A stretch of DNA of 64,000 bases, from assembly GCF_036541425.1 (NCBI RefSeq), contig NZ_JAZHFT010000010.1:77706-141705 (forward strand), given 5' to 3'. The translations under genes and the position numbers were made by a program. Positions 25,195 through 35,636 of this stretch are shown one piece after another. The notes beneath the pieces were generated by a model. The model worked only from the letters and a program-made list of their open reading frames with translations. It ran no database searches and was not told the origin of the DNA. The stretch's first letter is position 1. Every line of letters starts with the position of its first letter. The DNA comes from Consotaella aegiceratis. GTDB lineage: Bacteria > Pseudomonadota > Alphaproteobacteria > Rhizobiales > Rhizobiaceae.

Positions 25195-27132
25195 ATGGTC
25201 GGCGCCGCCACCCTTCTGCCTTGGCTGATCGTCGCCATGGTGATCGTGGCGGCCATGCAGATTGGCAGGCGCGTGACGTTGTGGCAGCGAGGGCGACCGG
25301 CGCGAGTCGACTGGTTGCGCGGACTGAAGGCGCTGCCGAAGCGCTATCTGGTCGACGTTCATCATGTCGTGGATCGCGACAGGGGCGCGTCGCGCATGCA
25401 TGTGCCGGTGGCCGCCGGGCTGATCGCGGCCTGCGGTCTGTCGGTGCTCGGCTTGATCCCTGCACTCGGGTCTTCGCGGCTGTGGTGGGGGCTGGTGGCG
25501 ATCGCCTTTGCGGTGATGCTGGCCGGGGCCAATCTCGAGGGCTCGCGGCGCTATCCGCAAAAGCTGCCGCGCCTGTCGGCCGGCCGCTACCAGCGCCTGC
25601 CGCTGCTGCTGTTCGCCTTTGCTGGCGGCGGGTTCGCGACGGCAGGCCTCGGCGCGGCCGGCGATCCGATGCCGGGCCTTGCCGTACTGGCGCTGCTCGC
25701 GGCCGCCGTCGGCGGCCTCGGTTTGGCGCTGGAGGTGGCGAATGGTCCGATGCGTCATGCCCTGGCCGGTGCGACGCATCTGGTGGCTCACCCGCGCCCT
25801 GGCCGGTTCGAGGGGCGGCGTGAGACGGCGTTGCATCCGCTCGACCTTGCCGCTGCAAAGCTAGGGGCGGAGACGCCCTCGGACTTTGACTGGAACCGGC
25901 TTCTGTCGTTCGATGCGTGCATCCAGTGCGGCCGTTGCGAGGCGGTGTGCCCGGCCTTCGCGGCGGGCCAGCCGCTGAGCCCGAAACACCTGATCGCCGA
26001 TCTGGCCCGCGCGCAGACCGTCACGGTCGCACCCTATGACGGCGCGCCCTATCCGAATGCCCGCCCCGTGGCTGGGACCGGTGGACCGCAACGGCCGGTG
26101 ATCGGCGCCGATGCGATGATCCATCCCGACACGCTGTGGTCCTGCACGACCTGCCGGGCCTGCGTCGAGGAATGCCCGATGATGATCGAGCATGTCGATG
26201 CGATCGTCGATCTCAGGCGCTTCCGGACGCTGGAGATGGGCGCGGTACCGATCAAGGCGGCCGAGCCTCTCGACAATCTGCGCGGCTGCGACGAGCCGAG
26301 CGGCCGCGCGCTTGCGGCCCGAACCGATTTCGCCGCCGGGCTCGACCTGCCGCTGATGCGCGACGTTGGCTCGGCCGATCTGCTGTTGTGGCTGGGGCAG
26401 GGGGCTTACGATCTGCGCTATCAGCGCACGCTGCGCGCCCTGATCCGCCTGTTGAGGATCGCCGAGGTGGATTTCGCCGTGCTGGGCGCGGAAGAGCGCG
26501 ATTGCGGCGACCTCGCGCGCCGGCTCGGCGACGAGGCGACCTTCCAGCGGCTGGCCCAGGACAATATCGCGACGCTCGCGGCCTATCGGTTCAGCCGCAT
26601 CGTAACGGCCGATCCGCACGCGCTGCATGTGCTGCGCAACGAATATCCGGCCTTCGGCGGACGCTACGACGTGGTGCACCACACCGCTCTGCTCGAAGAG
26701 CTGATGGCGGCGGGGCAACTGCCGGCCGGAGCGCTGCCGGATCGGTCAGTCACCTATCACGATCCCTGCTATCTCGGCCGCTACAATGACGAGTTCGACG
26801 CGCCACGCGCGGTGCTCGACCGGCTCGGTGTCGAGCGCCGTGAGATGGCGCGCTCGCACCGCACGGCGATGTGCTGCGGCGGGGGCGGCGGCGCTCCGGT
26901 CACCGACATAGCGGGCGACACCCGCATTCCCGACCTTCGCATGCGCCAGGCCGGTGAGACCGGCGCGTCGATCGTCGCCGTTGCCTGTCCGGGCTGCACG
27001 GCCATGCTGGAGGGCGTTGTCGGCGACCGGCCGGAGGTGCGCGACGTGGCCGAATTGGTTCTCCAGGCGGTGGAGGCAGCTGGCCCGCTCGCAGGGCAGG
27101 CCGGCGTAGTTCGCAGCCCGGTGCCGGCATGA
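25195..27132 (+). CDS. dgcB: Dimethylglycine demethylase-associated membrane Fe-S protein DgcB
   Basis: 645 aa from ATG 25195 (a GTG one codon earlier is equally possible). The first third has hydrophobic membrane segments (LLPWLIVAMVIVAAM, VAAGLIAACGLSVLGLIPAL, WWGLVAIAFAVMLAGA and two more). It is followed by two [4Fe-4S] motifs, CIQCGRCEAVCP and CTTCRACVEECP, and a C-terminal pair of CCG-type (DUF224) domains with YHDPCYLGRYN and MCCGGGGG. This is the layout of DgcB, which takes electrons from dimethylglycine oxidation to the membrane quinone pool, probably through the ETF encoded next. It overlaps the ETF alpha gene by four bases. Confidence 0.9.
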   Translation: MVGAATLLPWLIVAMVIVAAMQIGRRVTLWQRGRPARVDWLRGLKALPKRYLVDVHHVVDRDRGASRMHVPVAAGLIAACGLSVLGLIPALGSSRLWWGLVAIAFAVMLAGANLEGSRRYPQKLPRLSAGRYQRLPLLLFAFAGGGFATAGLGAAGDPMPGLAVLALLAAAVGGLGLALEVANGPMRHALAGATHLVAHPRPGRFEGRRETALHPLDLAAAKLGAETPSDFDWNRLLSFDACIQCGRCEAVCPAFAAGQPLSPKHLIADLARAQTVTVAPYDGAPYPNARPVAGTGGPQRPVIGADAMIHPDTLWSCTTCRACVEECPMMIEHVDAIVDLRRFRTLEMGAVPIKAAEPLDNLRGCDEPSGRALAARTDFAAGLDLPLMRDVGSADLLLWLGQGAYDLRYQRTLRALIRLLRIAEVDFAVLGAEERDCGDLARRLGDEATFQRLAQDNIATLAAYRFSRIVTADPHALHVLRNEYPAFGGRYDVVHHTALLEELMAAGQLPAGALPDRSVTYHDPCYLGRYNDEFDAPRAVLDRLGVERREMARSHRTAMCCGGGGGAPVTDIAGDTRIPDLRMRQAGETGASIVAVACPGCTAMLEGVVGDRPEVRDVAELVLQAVEAAGPLAGQAGVVRSPVPA

Positions 27133-28328
27133 GCCGCCCGCGCCGCGATCCTCGTGCCGAGAAGGCAGCCCGAGCGGTCTCTGCCGGCGGCCGCGCGCGC
27201 TTCGATCTCGCGCTAGACGTGGCCTCCGCCTCGCGGCGGCCTCGACGCGATCCGCGCGCGGCCTTCGCTGCGGCTCGCGTCGCCGGCGTGACGCGGCTGC
27301 GGATCGATCGCGCGCATGGTGTTGTCGCGCCGGCGGCGGCGCCCCCTTTCGAGACGGTTACCGCAGCCGCGCCCCGGATCAGGATCCTGGAAACGCCGGC
27401 TTTCCTGGTCTTCGCCGTGCTGGATGCGCCGGAAGGACGGCTGTCCCGCTTCGACCGGCAAGTGCTTGGAGCGGCCCGGCTTCTCGCCGACGCGGGCAAC
27501 GGCGGCGGCGGTGTCGTGGCGGTCGTCGGCGGGGAGGTCGACGGGCTCGGCGTCGCAGGCGCCGATCGGACGCTGATGCGAGAGACCTCTGCAGCCTACG
27601 ACCCAGCAAGGCAGAGCGCCTGGCTCGCCGCTTTGATCGAGACCTTGAAACCGCGTCATGTTCTTCTGGCGGAAGACGGGCAGAGCGCCGATCTTGCCCG
27701 GCGGCTCTCGGTGCGGCTGAAAGAGCCGATCCTGACCGATGTGGAACATCTGACGGTCCGCCAGGCGGTCCGCGCCTGTGCGGGCGGCCGGTGCGAGCAG
27801 GCGGGCGCGCCGCCGCGCCTGATGAGCATCGGAGAGGATCGCGTCGCCGGATATGAGGGCCTGCCTTGCGAGGCGCGCGCCCTGGAAAGCTCGATAAGGG
27901 TCGAGGCCGAGAATGGAGCCATCCTGTCCAGCGAGATCGTTCCCGGCGATCCGGCGACGATGTCGCTGGCCGAGGCCGACTTCGTCGTCTCTGCCGGCAA
28001 CGGCGTGACCGACTTCGAGAGTTTTGCCGCACTGGCGAGGGCGCTGCAGGCGACGCCGGGCGCGAGCCGCGTGGTGTGCGATGCCGGGCTGATGCCGCGC
28101 GAGGCTCAGGTCGGCGCGTCTGGAACCGTGCTCTCGGCCGATTGCTATTTCGCCCTCGGCATCGCCGGCGCGCCGCAGCACCTTCAGGGCATCGCCGGAT
28201 GCGAGCACGTGATTGCGGTCAACACCGACCTGCATGCCGCGATGGTCGAACGCGCGAGCCTCGCCATCATCCAGGACGCGCAAGAGGTCATGCCTGCTCT
28301 CTTGCGACTGCTGGAGGAGGGCAAATGA
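27129..28328 (+). CDS. etfA: Electron transfer flavoprotein subunit alpha (DgcB-associated)
   Basis: 399 aa, longer than general ETF alpha because of an Arg/Ala-rich N-terminal extension of about 80 residues. The C-terminal FAD domain is plain: VVSAGNGVTDF, VCDAGLMPREAQVGASGTVL, then ALGIAGAPQHLQGIAGCEHV and the nucleotide-binding AVNTDLHAAM. In this family the alpha subunit carries the FAD that shuttles electrons from dehydrogenases to a membrane acceptor. It lies between dgcB and the beta subunit gene with ATGA-type overlaps on both sides, so it is dedicated to betaine/dimethylglycine catabolism rather than being the housekeeping copy. Confidence 0.88.
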   Translation: MSRPRRDPRAEKAARAVSAGGRARFDLALDVASASRRPRRDPRAAFAAARVAGVTRLRIDRAHGVVAPAAAPPFETVTAAAPRIRILETPAFLVFAVLDAPEGRLSRFDRQVLGAARLLADAGNGGGGVVAVVGGEVDGLGVAGADRTLMRETSAAYDPARQSAWLAALIETLKPRHVLLAEDGQSADLARRLSVRLKEPILTDVEHLTVRQAVRACAGGRCEQAGAPPRLMSIGEDRVAGYEGLPCEARALESSIRVEAENGAILSSEIVPGDPATMSLAEADFVVSAGNGVTDFESFAALARALQATPGASRVVCDAGLMPREAQVGASGTVLSADCYFALGIAGAPQHLQGIAGCEHVIAVNTDLHAAMVERASLAIIQDAQEVMPALLRLLEEGK

Positions 28329-29089
28329 AAGCGGTCGTGCTTCTGTCCGCCGGACGCCATCCGGTAAGCGGCAAGCCCGTGCTGCCGCGCCTGGAAGCAC
28401 AGGCGATCGCGCTCGCCGCGGGCATCAAGGGCCAGACGAGTGGTCTTCATGCCGGCGCAGGGACGACGGGCGTTGCCGATGCGCTCGGGCACGGCCTGGA
28501 ACGGATCGACTGGCTGGCGATCGCCGCCGACGCCGATCCCGTGCCGGCGCTCGCTGCCCATCTCCGTGACGTCCGGCCCGATCTCATCTTCGCAGGCCGA
28601 CGAGGCCAGGGTGGCGAGGATACCGGACTGCTGCCCTATGCCTTGGCGGACGCGCTGGGCTTGCCGATCCTGGCCGACGTCGTGGCGTCGGGTCCCGCGA
28701 ACGAGCCTGGAGCGATGCGTTTCGATCAGGCGCTGCCCAAAGGCGCCAAGCGCCGCGTGACCATGCGCCTGCCGGCGCTCGTCACCATGCATCCTCTGGC
28801 GCCCGCGCCGATGCCCTATGCGTTTGCCCGGGCACGGCGTGGCGTTCTGTGCCGCAAGGACGGCGTGTCGATCGTCCCGCCGCCCACATCCTTCGAAGAG
28901 CGTCCGCATCGCGCCCGGCCCAAGCTGATGCGCCGGGCCGGCGCGGCATCGGAAGACGGCGCAGGCGTGATCGTCGATCCCGGTCCGGAAGAGGCCGCAC
29001 GTCTCATCCTCGACCACCTGGAAAAGCTTGGCATCCGGCGGTTCTCTCGGCACGCGGCGGAAACGGAATGGGAGCCGCCCCCTTCATGA
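28325..29089 (+). CDS. etfB: Electron transfer flavoprotein subunit beta (DgcB-associated)
   Basis: 254 aa. It keeps the ETF beta architecture: an early strand MKAVVLLSAGRHPVSG, then PDLIFAGRRGQGGEDTGLLPYALADALGLPIL, where the family has the AMP-binding Gly-Asp/Gln-x-Gly segment, and KRRVTMRLPALVTMHPLAPA. The sequence diverges from housekeeping EtfB, as expected for the GbcAB/DgcAB-linked clade. It overlaps etfA by four bases and its stop touches that of the convergent LacI gene, so it ends the betaine block. Confidence 0.86.
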   Translation: MKAVVLLSAGRHPVSGKPVLPRLEAQAIALAAGIKGQTSGLHAGAGTTGVADALGHGLERIDWLAIAADADPVPALAAHLRDVRPDLIFAGRRGQGGEDTGLLPYALADALGLPILADVVASGPANEPGAMRFDQALPKGAKRRVTMRLPALVTMHPLAPAPMPYAFARARRGVLCRKDGVSIVPPPTSFEERPHRARPKLMRRAGAASEDGAGVIVDPGPEEAARLILDHLEKLGIRRFSRHAAETEWEPPPS

Positions 29090-30157
29090 TGGAGGCGGCG
29101 GCGCCGTGCTTGCCCGCGCTCGCAGATCAGCCCGCATGGTGATACGGCTTGCGCCGCCGAGCACAGTCGTCGGGTCGGCGCCGGCGATCATGTCGATCAG
29201 CAATTGCGCGCCCGTCCGCCCGAGTTCGAAACGCGGCTGGGCAATGGTGGTCAGCGCGGGTTCGCAATACTCGGCAAACTCGATTCCGTCGAACCCCATG
29301 AGTGACAGATCCTCTGGGATGCGCAGCCCCGCCGAGCGCACCGACTTCATGAACGCGAGCGCTGTCTCGTCGTTGCTGCAGATCACCGCGGACGGGCGGG
29401 CATCCATGGCCAGATAGGCCTGGGCGGCGACGTGTCCTTCCTCGAAGACGTAACCGCCGGGAAATTCCACCAAGGAATCGGCCGGAAGCCCAGCCTCGGC
29501 AAGAGCCCCGACGATGCCGCGATGGCGCTCGACCTCGTTGTAGTTGCCGGTCGGACCCGTGAGATAGAAGATCCGGCGGTGGCCCAGTTCGAGCAGATGG
29601 CGTACCTGGGCGCGCCCCGCGGCCTCGTCGTCGATCAGCACCGCCGGCATGCCGGGGATGCCGAGATCGGCGCAGACCGCGACCGCCGGCAAGCCCCCTT
29701 GGAGAATCGATCGTCCATTGACCTCCGGCAGCAGACCGGCGGTGATCAGAATTCCCGCGATATGGCCGGAGGACGCCAGTTCGATCAGACGGGCGCCGCT
29801 GTCGAGGCCTTCGACGTAGCCGATGATCAACACGTAGCCGGCTTCGGCGAGCGTTACGTCGATGCCGTGCAGCACCTCGGAAAAGAACGGCGGATTGCTG
29901 CGGCGGGGCACCACGACCAGCACCATCTTCGAGCCGCCGCCGCGCAGCTGCCGCGCGATCGTGTTGGGCGTGTAGCCCAATTGCTCGATGGCGGCCCGCA
30001 CTCGCTCGCGGGTCTCCTTGCGCAGCTTTTCCGGAGCCGAAAAGACGCGGCTGACGGTCGCAACGGAAACGCCCGCGACACGGGCGACATCGCTGATCCG
30101 CGGGCCTCGTCGCCGCATCGTGCCGTTCGGGGGTCGTGGGGGTGGCTTATTTTCCAT
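29084..30157 (-). CDS. LacI family transcriptional regulator
   Basis: 357 aa from ATG 30157; in-frame codons upstream to 30382 run across the operator and the neighbouring gene and are not credible. The DNA-binding domain is RISDVARVAGVSVATVSRVFSAPEKL, with a hinge helix near NTIARQLRGGGS, followed by a periplasmic-binding-like effector domain (VLVVVPRRSNPPFFSEVLHGI, ICSNDETALAFMKSVR, DLSLMGFDGIEFAEYCEPALTTI). It is divergent from the sugar ABC operon, whose intergenic region holds a LacI-type palindrome, so repression of that operon (and itself) is likely. Confidence 0.93.
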   Translation of the reverse strand: MENKPPPRPPNGTMRRRGPRISDVARVAGVSVATVSRVFSAPEKLRKETRERVRAAIEQLGYTPNTIARQLRGGGSKMVLVVVPRRSNPPFFSEVLHGIDVTLAEAGYVLIIGYVEGLDSGARLIELASSGHIAGILITAGLLPEVNGRSILQGGLPAVAVCADLGIPGMPAVLIDDEAAGRAQVRHLLELGHRRIFYLTGPTGNYNEVERHRGIVGALAEAGLPADSLVEFPGGYVFEEGHVAAQAYLAMDARPSAVICSNDETALAFMKSVRSAGLRIPEDLSLMGFDGIEFAEYCEPALTTIAQPRFELGRTGAQLLIDMIAGADPTTVLGGASRITMRADLRARASTAPPPPS

Positions 30158-30189
30158 GTTGTCACCGATTTCCATCTCGGGTAGCATTA

Positions 30190-30203
30190 TGTAATCGATT
30201 TCA
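30190..30203. promoter_or_regulatory. LacI-family operator
   Basis: TGTAATCGATTTCA is symmetric around the central CG with one mismatch (its complement reads TGAAATCGATTACA). This is the usual shape of LacI-family sites. It lies 34 bases before the substrate-binding-protein gene and 33 bases from the regulator start. Confidence 0.65.
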
Positions 30204-30236
30204 TCGATCTGGTCACGATCAACTGGGAGGACGATC

Positions 30237-31481
30237 ATGAAGCCATTCGTCGCGGCAGCCCTTGCTGGAGCCGCCCTTTCAGCCCTGGCGCTGCCTGCTC
30301 TGGCGCAGGACAAGCCGACGGCCGAGGTCATGCACTGGTGGACCTCGGGCGGCGAGGCCATGGCCATCAAGGAATTTGCCAACGCCTACGATGCGGCGGG
30401 CGGCAAATGGGTCGACACGGCCACGGCACAAGGCGAGAATTCGCGCGCTGCCGCCATCAACCGGATGGTCGGCGGCAACCCGCCCACGGCGGCCCAGTTC
30501 AACACCGGCAAGCAGTTCGACGATCTGGTCGCGCAAGGGTTGCTGCGTCCGATCACCGATCTCGCTGAAGAGGGAGGATGGAAGGACGTCATGCCGCCGT
30601 TCCTCTACGACGCGGCGAGCCGGGACGGCGACCTCTATGCTCTTCCCGTCAACGTCCATGGCCAGAACTGGATCTTCTATTCCAAGCCCGTGCTGGAACA
30701 GGCCGGCGTATCCGAGCTTCCCAGGAGCTGGGACGACATCGTGCCGGCGCTGCAGAAGATCCAGGACGCCGGTTTCATTCCGATGGCCCTCGGCGGCCAG
30801 CCCTGGCAGGAACGCCTGCTGTTCGACACCATCCTGCTCGATCAGGGCGGCGAGGACCTCTACATGAAGGTTCTCAAGGACAAGGACGTGGACGCCGTCC
30901 GTTCCGACGAGTTCCGCAAGGTCGTGGAGACGTTCGGCGCATTGCGGCCTTTCGTCGATGAAGGCTCGCCGGGGCGCAACTGGAACGACGCGACCAACCT
31001 CGTCATCACCGACAAGGCCGCGTTCCAGCAGATGGGCGACTGGGCCATCGGCGAATTTCGCGCCGCCGGCGAGGAAGCCGAGAAGGACTATGGCTGCACC
31101 GTCGGTCTGGCCGACGAGAAACTGATCGTCGGCGGCGATGTCTTCGTCTTCCCCAAGACCGACGACCAGGCCCAGGTCGAGGCACAGAATCTTCTGGCCA
31201 ACACGATGATCGAGCCGGTCACGCAGGTGAAGTTCAATCTCGCCAAGGGTTCGATGCCGATCCGCAACGACGTCGACACCAGCGAGTTCAATGCCTGCGC
31301 GCAAAAGGGCATGACCATGCTCAAGGACTCCGCCAAGCAGGTGCCGGTGATCGACATCATCATCAGCGCCAGCCTGCTCGGCTCGCTCGACGACGTGATC
31401 ACCCAGTACTGGCACAATCCGTCGGCGACGAGCGACGATTTCATCGACGGCTTCGTGGACGCCTTCGAACTCGAAGACTGA
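30237..31481 (+). CDS. Carbohydrate ABC transporter substrate-binding protein
   Basis: 414 aa. A signal peptide is obvious (MKPFVAAALAGAALSALALPALA, cleavage after ALA). The mature part is a family 1 extracellular solute-binding protein with EVMHWWTSGGEAMAIKEFANAYDAAGG at the start and aromatic-rich stretches (LYALPVNVHGQNWIFYSKPVLEQAG, ALGGQPWQERLLFDTILLDQGG) expected to line a sugar pocket. It is the closest in style to glucose/mannose or glucoside binders, but the ligand is not determined by sequence. CTGGGAGGACG precedes the ATG. A strong hairpin follows the stop. Confidence 0.93.
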   Translation: MKPFVAAALAGAALSALALPALAQDKPTAEVMHWWTSGGEAMAIKEFANAYDAAGGKWVDTATAQGENSRAAAINRMVGGNPPTAAQFNTGKQFDDLVAQGLLRPITDLAEEGGWKDVMPPFLYDAASRDGDLYALPVNVHGQNWIFYSKPVLEQAGVSELPRSWDDIVPALQKIQDAGFIPMALGGQPWQERLLFDTILLDQGGEDLYMKVLKDKDVDAVRSDEFRKVVETFGALRPFVDEGSPGRNWNDATNLVITDKAAFQQMGDWAIGEFRAAGEEAEKDYGCTVGLADEKLIVGGDVFVFPKTDDQAQVEAQNLLANTMIEPVTQVKFNLAKGSMPIRNDVDTSEFNACAQKGMTMLKDSAKQVPVIDIIISASLLGSLDDVITQYWHNPSATSDDFIDGFVDAFELED

Positions 31482-31498
31482 CCGTTCGCCCGACGCCC

Positions 31499-31522
31499 GT
31501 GGCCGGGTCAGCGCCCGGCCAC
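31499..31522 (+). terminator. Hairpin between the sugar-binding-protein and permease genes
   Basis: GTGGCCGGG and CCCGGCCAC form a perfect 9-bp stem with a 6-base loop, 18 bases after the stop and 28 before the first permease. There is no T-run, so mRNA stabilisation or partial termination is likelier than full termination. Confidence 0.55.
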
Positions 31523-31549
31523 CCCCTCGCATGAGCCACGAGGTTCTTC

Positions 31550-32437
31550 ATGACGGCGCGCCGACCGCGTCTGCGCATGGCCACGGTGGTGCTTTGGCCC
31601 GCCTGGTTGCTGGTTTTTGCCGCCTATATCGGCACGATGGCATGGACCGTGCAGATTTCTCTCACTTCCTCCAAGCTGCTGCCGGTCAACGACTTTGTCG
31701 GCCTCAGCCAGTATAGGCGGCTCTTTTCCAGCTCGCGGTGGCTGGTTTCCCTGGAGAACATGGCAATCTTCGGCGTCCTGTTCATCCTGGGCTGCCTGGT
31801 GATCGGCTTCGTTCTCGCCGTCGCGCTCGATCAGCACGTGCGCTTCGAGAACACGCTGCGCACGATCTTTCTCTACCCTTATGCGATGTCTTTCATCGTG
31901 ACCGGCCTGATCTGGCAATGGTTGATGAACCCGACGCTCGGCATCCAGAAGACGATACAGGCTTGGGGCTTCGAGGCGTTCCGGTTCGACTGGATCGTGG
32001 ATCGCGACATGGCGATCTACGCCGTCGTCATTGCCGGGATCTGGCAGGCGTCCGGCCTGGTCATGGCCCTGATGCTGGCCGGTCTGCGCGGCATCGACAG
32101 CGACCTCTGGAAGGCGACCCGAATCGAGGGCATTCCCGCCTGGCGGGTCTATCTCTTCATCATCGTGCCCATGCTCCGACCGATCATCATCACCGCGATC
32201 GTGCTGCTGTCGATCGGCGTGGTGAAGGCCTACGATCTGGTGGTGGCGCTGACCAGCGGCGGCCCGGGCATCGCCAGCGAGGTGCCTGCCAAGTTCATCA
32301 TGGACAATCTGTTCACCCGGCAGAACATCGCCCTGGCCACGGCGGCGGCGACCGTCATGCTGATCACCGTCGCCGCGATCCTGATGCCGTGGCTCTATTC
32401 CGAATATTTCCGCCGTGAGCGAGGGAGGACGGCATGA
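31550..32437 (+). CDS. Sugar ABC transporter permease (first)
   Basis: 295 aa with about six membrane segments, starting ATVVLWPAWLLVFAAYIGTMAW and including NMAIFGVLFILGCLVIGFVLAVAL and IVPMLRPIIITAIVLLSIGVVKAYDLV. The inner-membrane coupling loop EGIPAWRVYLFIIVPMLRP (preceded by LWKATRI) is the binding-protein-dependent transport signature that docks on the ATPase. It is of MalF/UgpA type. The stop overlaps the start of the second permease by four bases. Confidence 0.92.
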   Translation: MTARRPRLRMATVVLWPAWLLVFAAYIGTMAWTVQISLTSSKLLPVNDFVGLSQYRRLFSSSRWLVSLENMAIFGVLFILGCLVIGFVLAVALDQHVRFENTLRTIFLYPYAMSFIVTGLIWQWLMNPTLGIQKTIQAWGFEAFRFDWIVDRDMAIYAVVIAGIWQASGLVMALMLAGLRGIDSDLWKATRIEGIPAWRVYLFIIVPMLRPIIITAIVLLSIGVVKAYDLVVALTSGGPGIASEVPAKFIMDNLFTRQNIALATAAATVMLITVAAILMPWLYSEYFRRERGRTA

Positions 32438-33371
32438 GCAGAACCGCTATGCCGGCCGCCGCCATGGCCGTCGCCGGCCAGTCTCCAAGCTATCCGCCAA
32501 GCAAGGAGCGGGGGCCCCGCCCGCGACAGGTCACCGCCGGCCGCATCGGGCTATACGCCTTCATCGTGATCGCCGCCGCGTTCTTCCTGCTGCCGGCGGT
32601 CGTCATGGTGCTGACCTCGCTCAAGTCGATGGACGAGATCCGGACCGGATCGATCTTCGCCCTGCCGCAGCATCTCGATTTTTCGGCCTGGGTCGCGGCG
32701 TGGTCGACGGCCTGCACGGGATTGTCCTGCGACGGCATCCGGATCGGCTTCTGGAACTCGGTCAAGATCCTCGTCCCGAGCGTCGTGCTGTCGATCGCCG
32801 CCGGCGCCATCGTCGGCTACGCCTTGTCCTTCTGGCGGGTGAGGGGGGCGAACGTTCTGTTCGCCGTTCTGCTGCTCGGCGCCTTCCTGCCCTATCAGAT
32901 CTTCATCTATCCGATGGTGCGCGGCTTCTCGCTGCTCGGCATCTACAATTCGCTGGCCTGCATCGTCACCATCCACGTCATCTTCGGCCTGCCGCTGATG
33001 ACGCTTCTGTTCCGCAACTTCTATTCGGGGCTGCCGCAGGAGTTGTTCAATGCTGCGCGCGTCGACGGCGGCGGCTTTTGGCGCATCCTGATCTACGTGA
33101 TCCTGCCGATGTCCACGCCGATCATCATCGTGGCGGTGATCCTCCAGATCACCGGCATCTGGAACGACTTCATTCTCGGCTTGGTGTTCGCGGGCCGGGA
33201 CAACCTGCCGATGACGGTCCAGCTCAACAACGTGGTGAACACCACCTTCGGCGAGCGCGCCTACAACATGAACATGGCCGCGACCATCCTGACCGCCGCC
33301 GTGCCGCTGATCGTCTATTTCATATCCGGCCGCTGGTTCGTCCGCGGCATCGCAGCGGGAGCCGTCAAGGG

Positions 33372-33375
<4 letters not shown>
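32434..33375 (+). CDS. Sugar ABC transporter permease (second)
   Basis: 313 aa, MalG/UgpE type. A 40-residue hydrophilic N-terminus precedes segments such as IGLYAFIVIAAAFFLLPAVVMVL, LVPSVVLSIAAGAIVGYALSF and LFAVLLLGAFLPYQIFIYPM. The coupling loop is NAARVDGGGFWRILIYVILP, with the conserved Ala-x-x-Asp-Gly. It overlaps both neighbours by four bases, so the permeases and ATPase are co-translated. Confidence 0.92.
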
Positions 33376-34526
<1,151 letters not shown>

Positions 34527-34568
34527 AGCGGGACGCCGGGAGCTCTTGCCGGCTTCGGGCGTCCCGCT
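34527..34568 (+). terminator. Long hairpin after the ABC operon
   Basis: AGCGGGACGCC and GGCGTCCCGCT pair perfectly (11 bp) around a 20-base loop, starting at the base after the ATPase stop codon. It is a likely intrinsic terminator or 3' processing structure; a T-run is lacking, as is common in this group. Confidence 0.6.
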
Positions 34569-34853
34569 GCAGTACGGCCAATCGGTAGGGAGAACGCGTT
34601 CGGCTCATGCGCGTCTCTCCGTCCATTGCTCGGCGTGGCGCGGGTCGACGTCGCGACCGCTGCCGCGCCGACCGGAATCGGACGCGCAGGCCGGCGCGAT
34701 GCACATTTGCCCGACCGCCGGTAGAGAGGGCTGCCGCCCGGCAGGCCCAGCTCGGCAGCGCATCGGCCGACTTCGCATGCTTTTCGCGGGTGACAGTTCG
34801 CCATCCGCGATGCCCCGGCGACCGACGTCGCCTGTTTGTTGAGGACACCCGTC
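34569..34853. other. Intergenic region without a recognisable gene
   Basis: Short open frames occur on both strands but none has a ribosome binding site plus a protein-like composition. The stretch probably holds the promoter of the isomerase/dehydrogenase pair; I see no clear operator copy of the LacI type here. Confidence 0.5.
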
Positions 34854-35618
34854 ATGGCCTTGTCTCATCCGCTTTCGTTCCAGCTTTATTCGGCCCGTAA
34901 CTTTCCGCCCTTCGACGACGTGCTGGCTTTGCTCGCCGCGGAGGGTTTCACGAATGTCGAGACGTTCGGTGCCAACCACGACGACACGGCCGGCTTTCGC
35001 CAGCTGCTCGATCGGCATGGGCTGAGCGCCAAGAGCGGCCATTTCGCTCTCGATCTGGCGGAGGAAAATCCCGGCCGCATCGTCGAGATCTGCCGCGCGC
35101 TCGACATGGAAACCGTCGTCATCCCCTATCTGCCGGCCGAACAGCGGCCGTCCGACCGTGCCGGGTGGCAGGCGCTCGGCGAGCGGCTGGTCAAGGTCAA
35201 GACGACGTTCGGCCAGGAGGGCCTACGCACCGCCTGGCATAATCACGATTTCGAATTCATCGCGCTGCCCGATGGCTCCTATCCGATCGAGCACCTCCTG
35301 GGCACCGCGTTGTCCTGGGAGGCGGACATCGCATGGGTGGTGCGCGCCGGCACCGATCCGGCCGCGTGGCTGAAGCGCTATGCCGGTCGTGTCGTGGCCG
35401 CCCATGTGAAGGACATCGCGCCCGTCGGCGAAAAAACGGACGAAGACGGCTGGGCCGACGTCGGCAGCGGCGTCGTGGACTGGGACACTCTCTGGCCGCT
35501 CGCGGTCGAGGCCGGCGCTTCGCTGATGATCGCGGAGCACGACAAGCCGTCCGACGCCGTGCGCTTCGCCCGGGTCAGCGCGGCGAAGATGAAGGCACTC
35601 GCTGGCTTGGCCGGCTGA
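34854..35618 (+). CDS. Sugar phosphate isomerase/epimerase (xylose isomerase-like TIM barrel)
   Basis: 254 aa. PLSFQLYSARNFPPFDDVLALLAAEGFTNVE opens the barrel, followed by the metal-ligand-bearing strands WHNHDFEF, EADIAWVVRAGTDP, VVAAHVKDIAP and LMIAEHDKP, whose Glu, Asp and His residues sit at the usual divalent-metal positions of the AP-endonuclease-2 family. Such proteins isomerise or epimerise keto-sugars or inosose. The location after a sugar ABC importer and before a Gfo/Idh dehydrogenase suggests they process the imported sugar or polyol; the exact reaction is not inferable. Confidence 0.9.
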   Translation: MALSHPLSFQLYSARNFPPFDDVLALLAAEGFTNVETFGANHDDTAGFRQLLDRHGLSAKSGHFALDLAEENPGRIVEICRALDMETVVIPYLPAEQRPSDRAGWQALGERLVKVKTTFGQEGLRTAWHNHDFEFIALPDGSYPIEHLLGTALSWEADIAWVVRAGTDPAAWLKRYAGRVVAAHVKDIAPVGEKTDEDGWADVGSGVVDWDTLWPLAVEAGASLMIAEHDKPSDAVRFARVSAAKMKALAGLAG

Positions 35619-35636
35619 TGCGGGGAAGGGAGCGTT

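Noticed and set aside
34605..35042. Minus-strand 145-codon frame in the gap before the isomerase gene
   Set aside because: It extends opposite the isomerase gene, lacks a ribosome binding site and has antisense-type composition.
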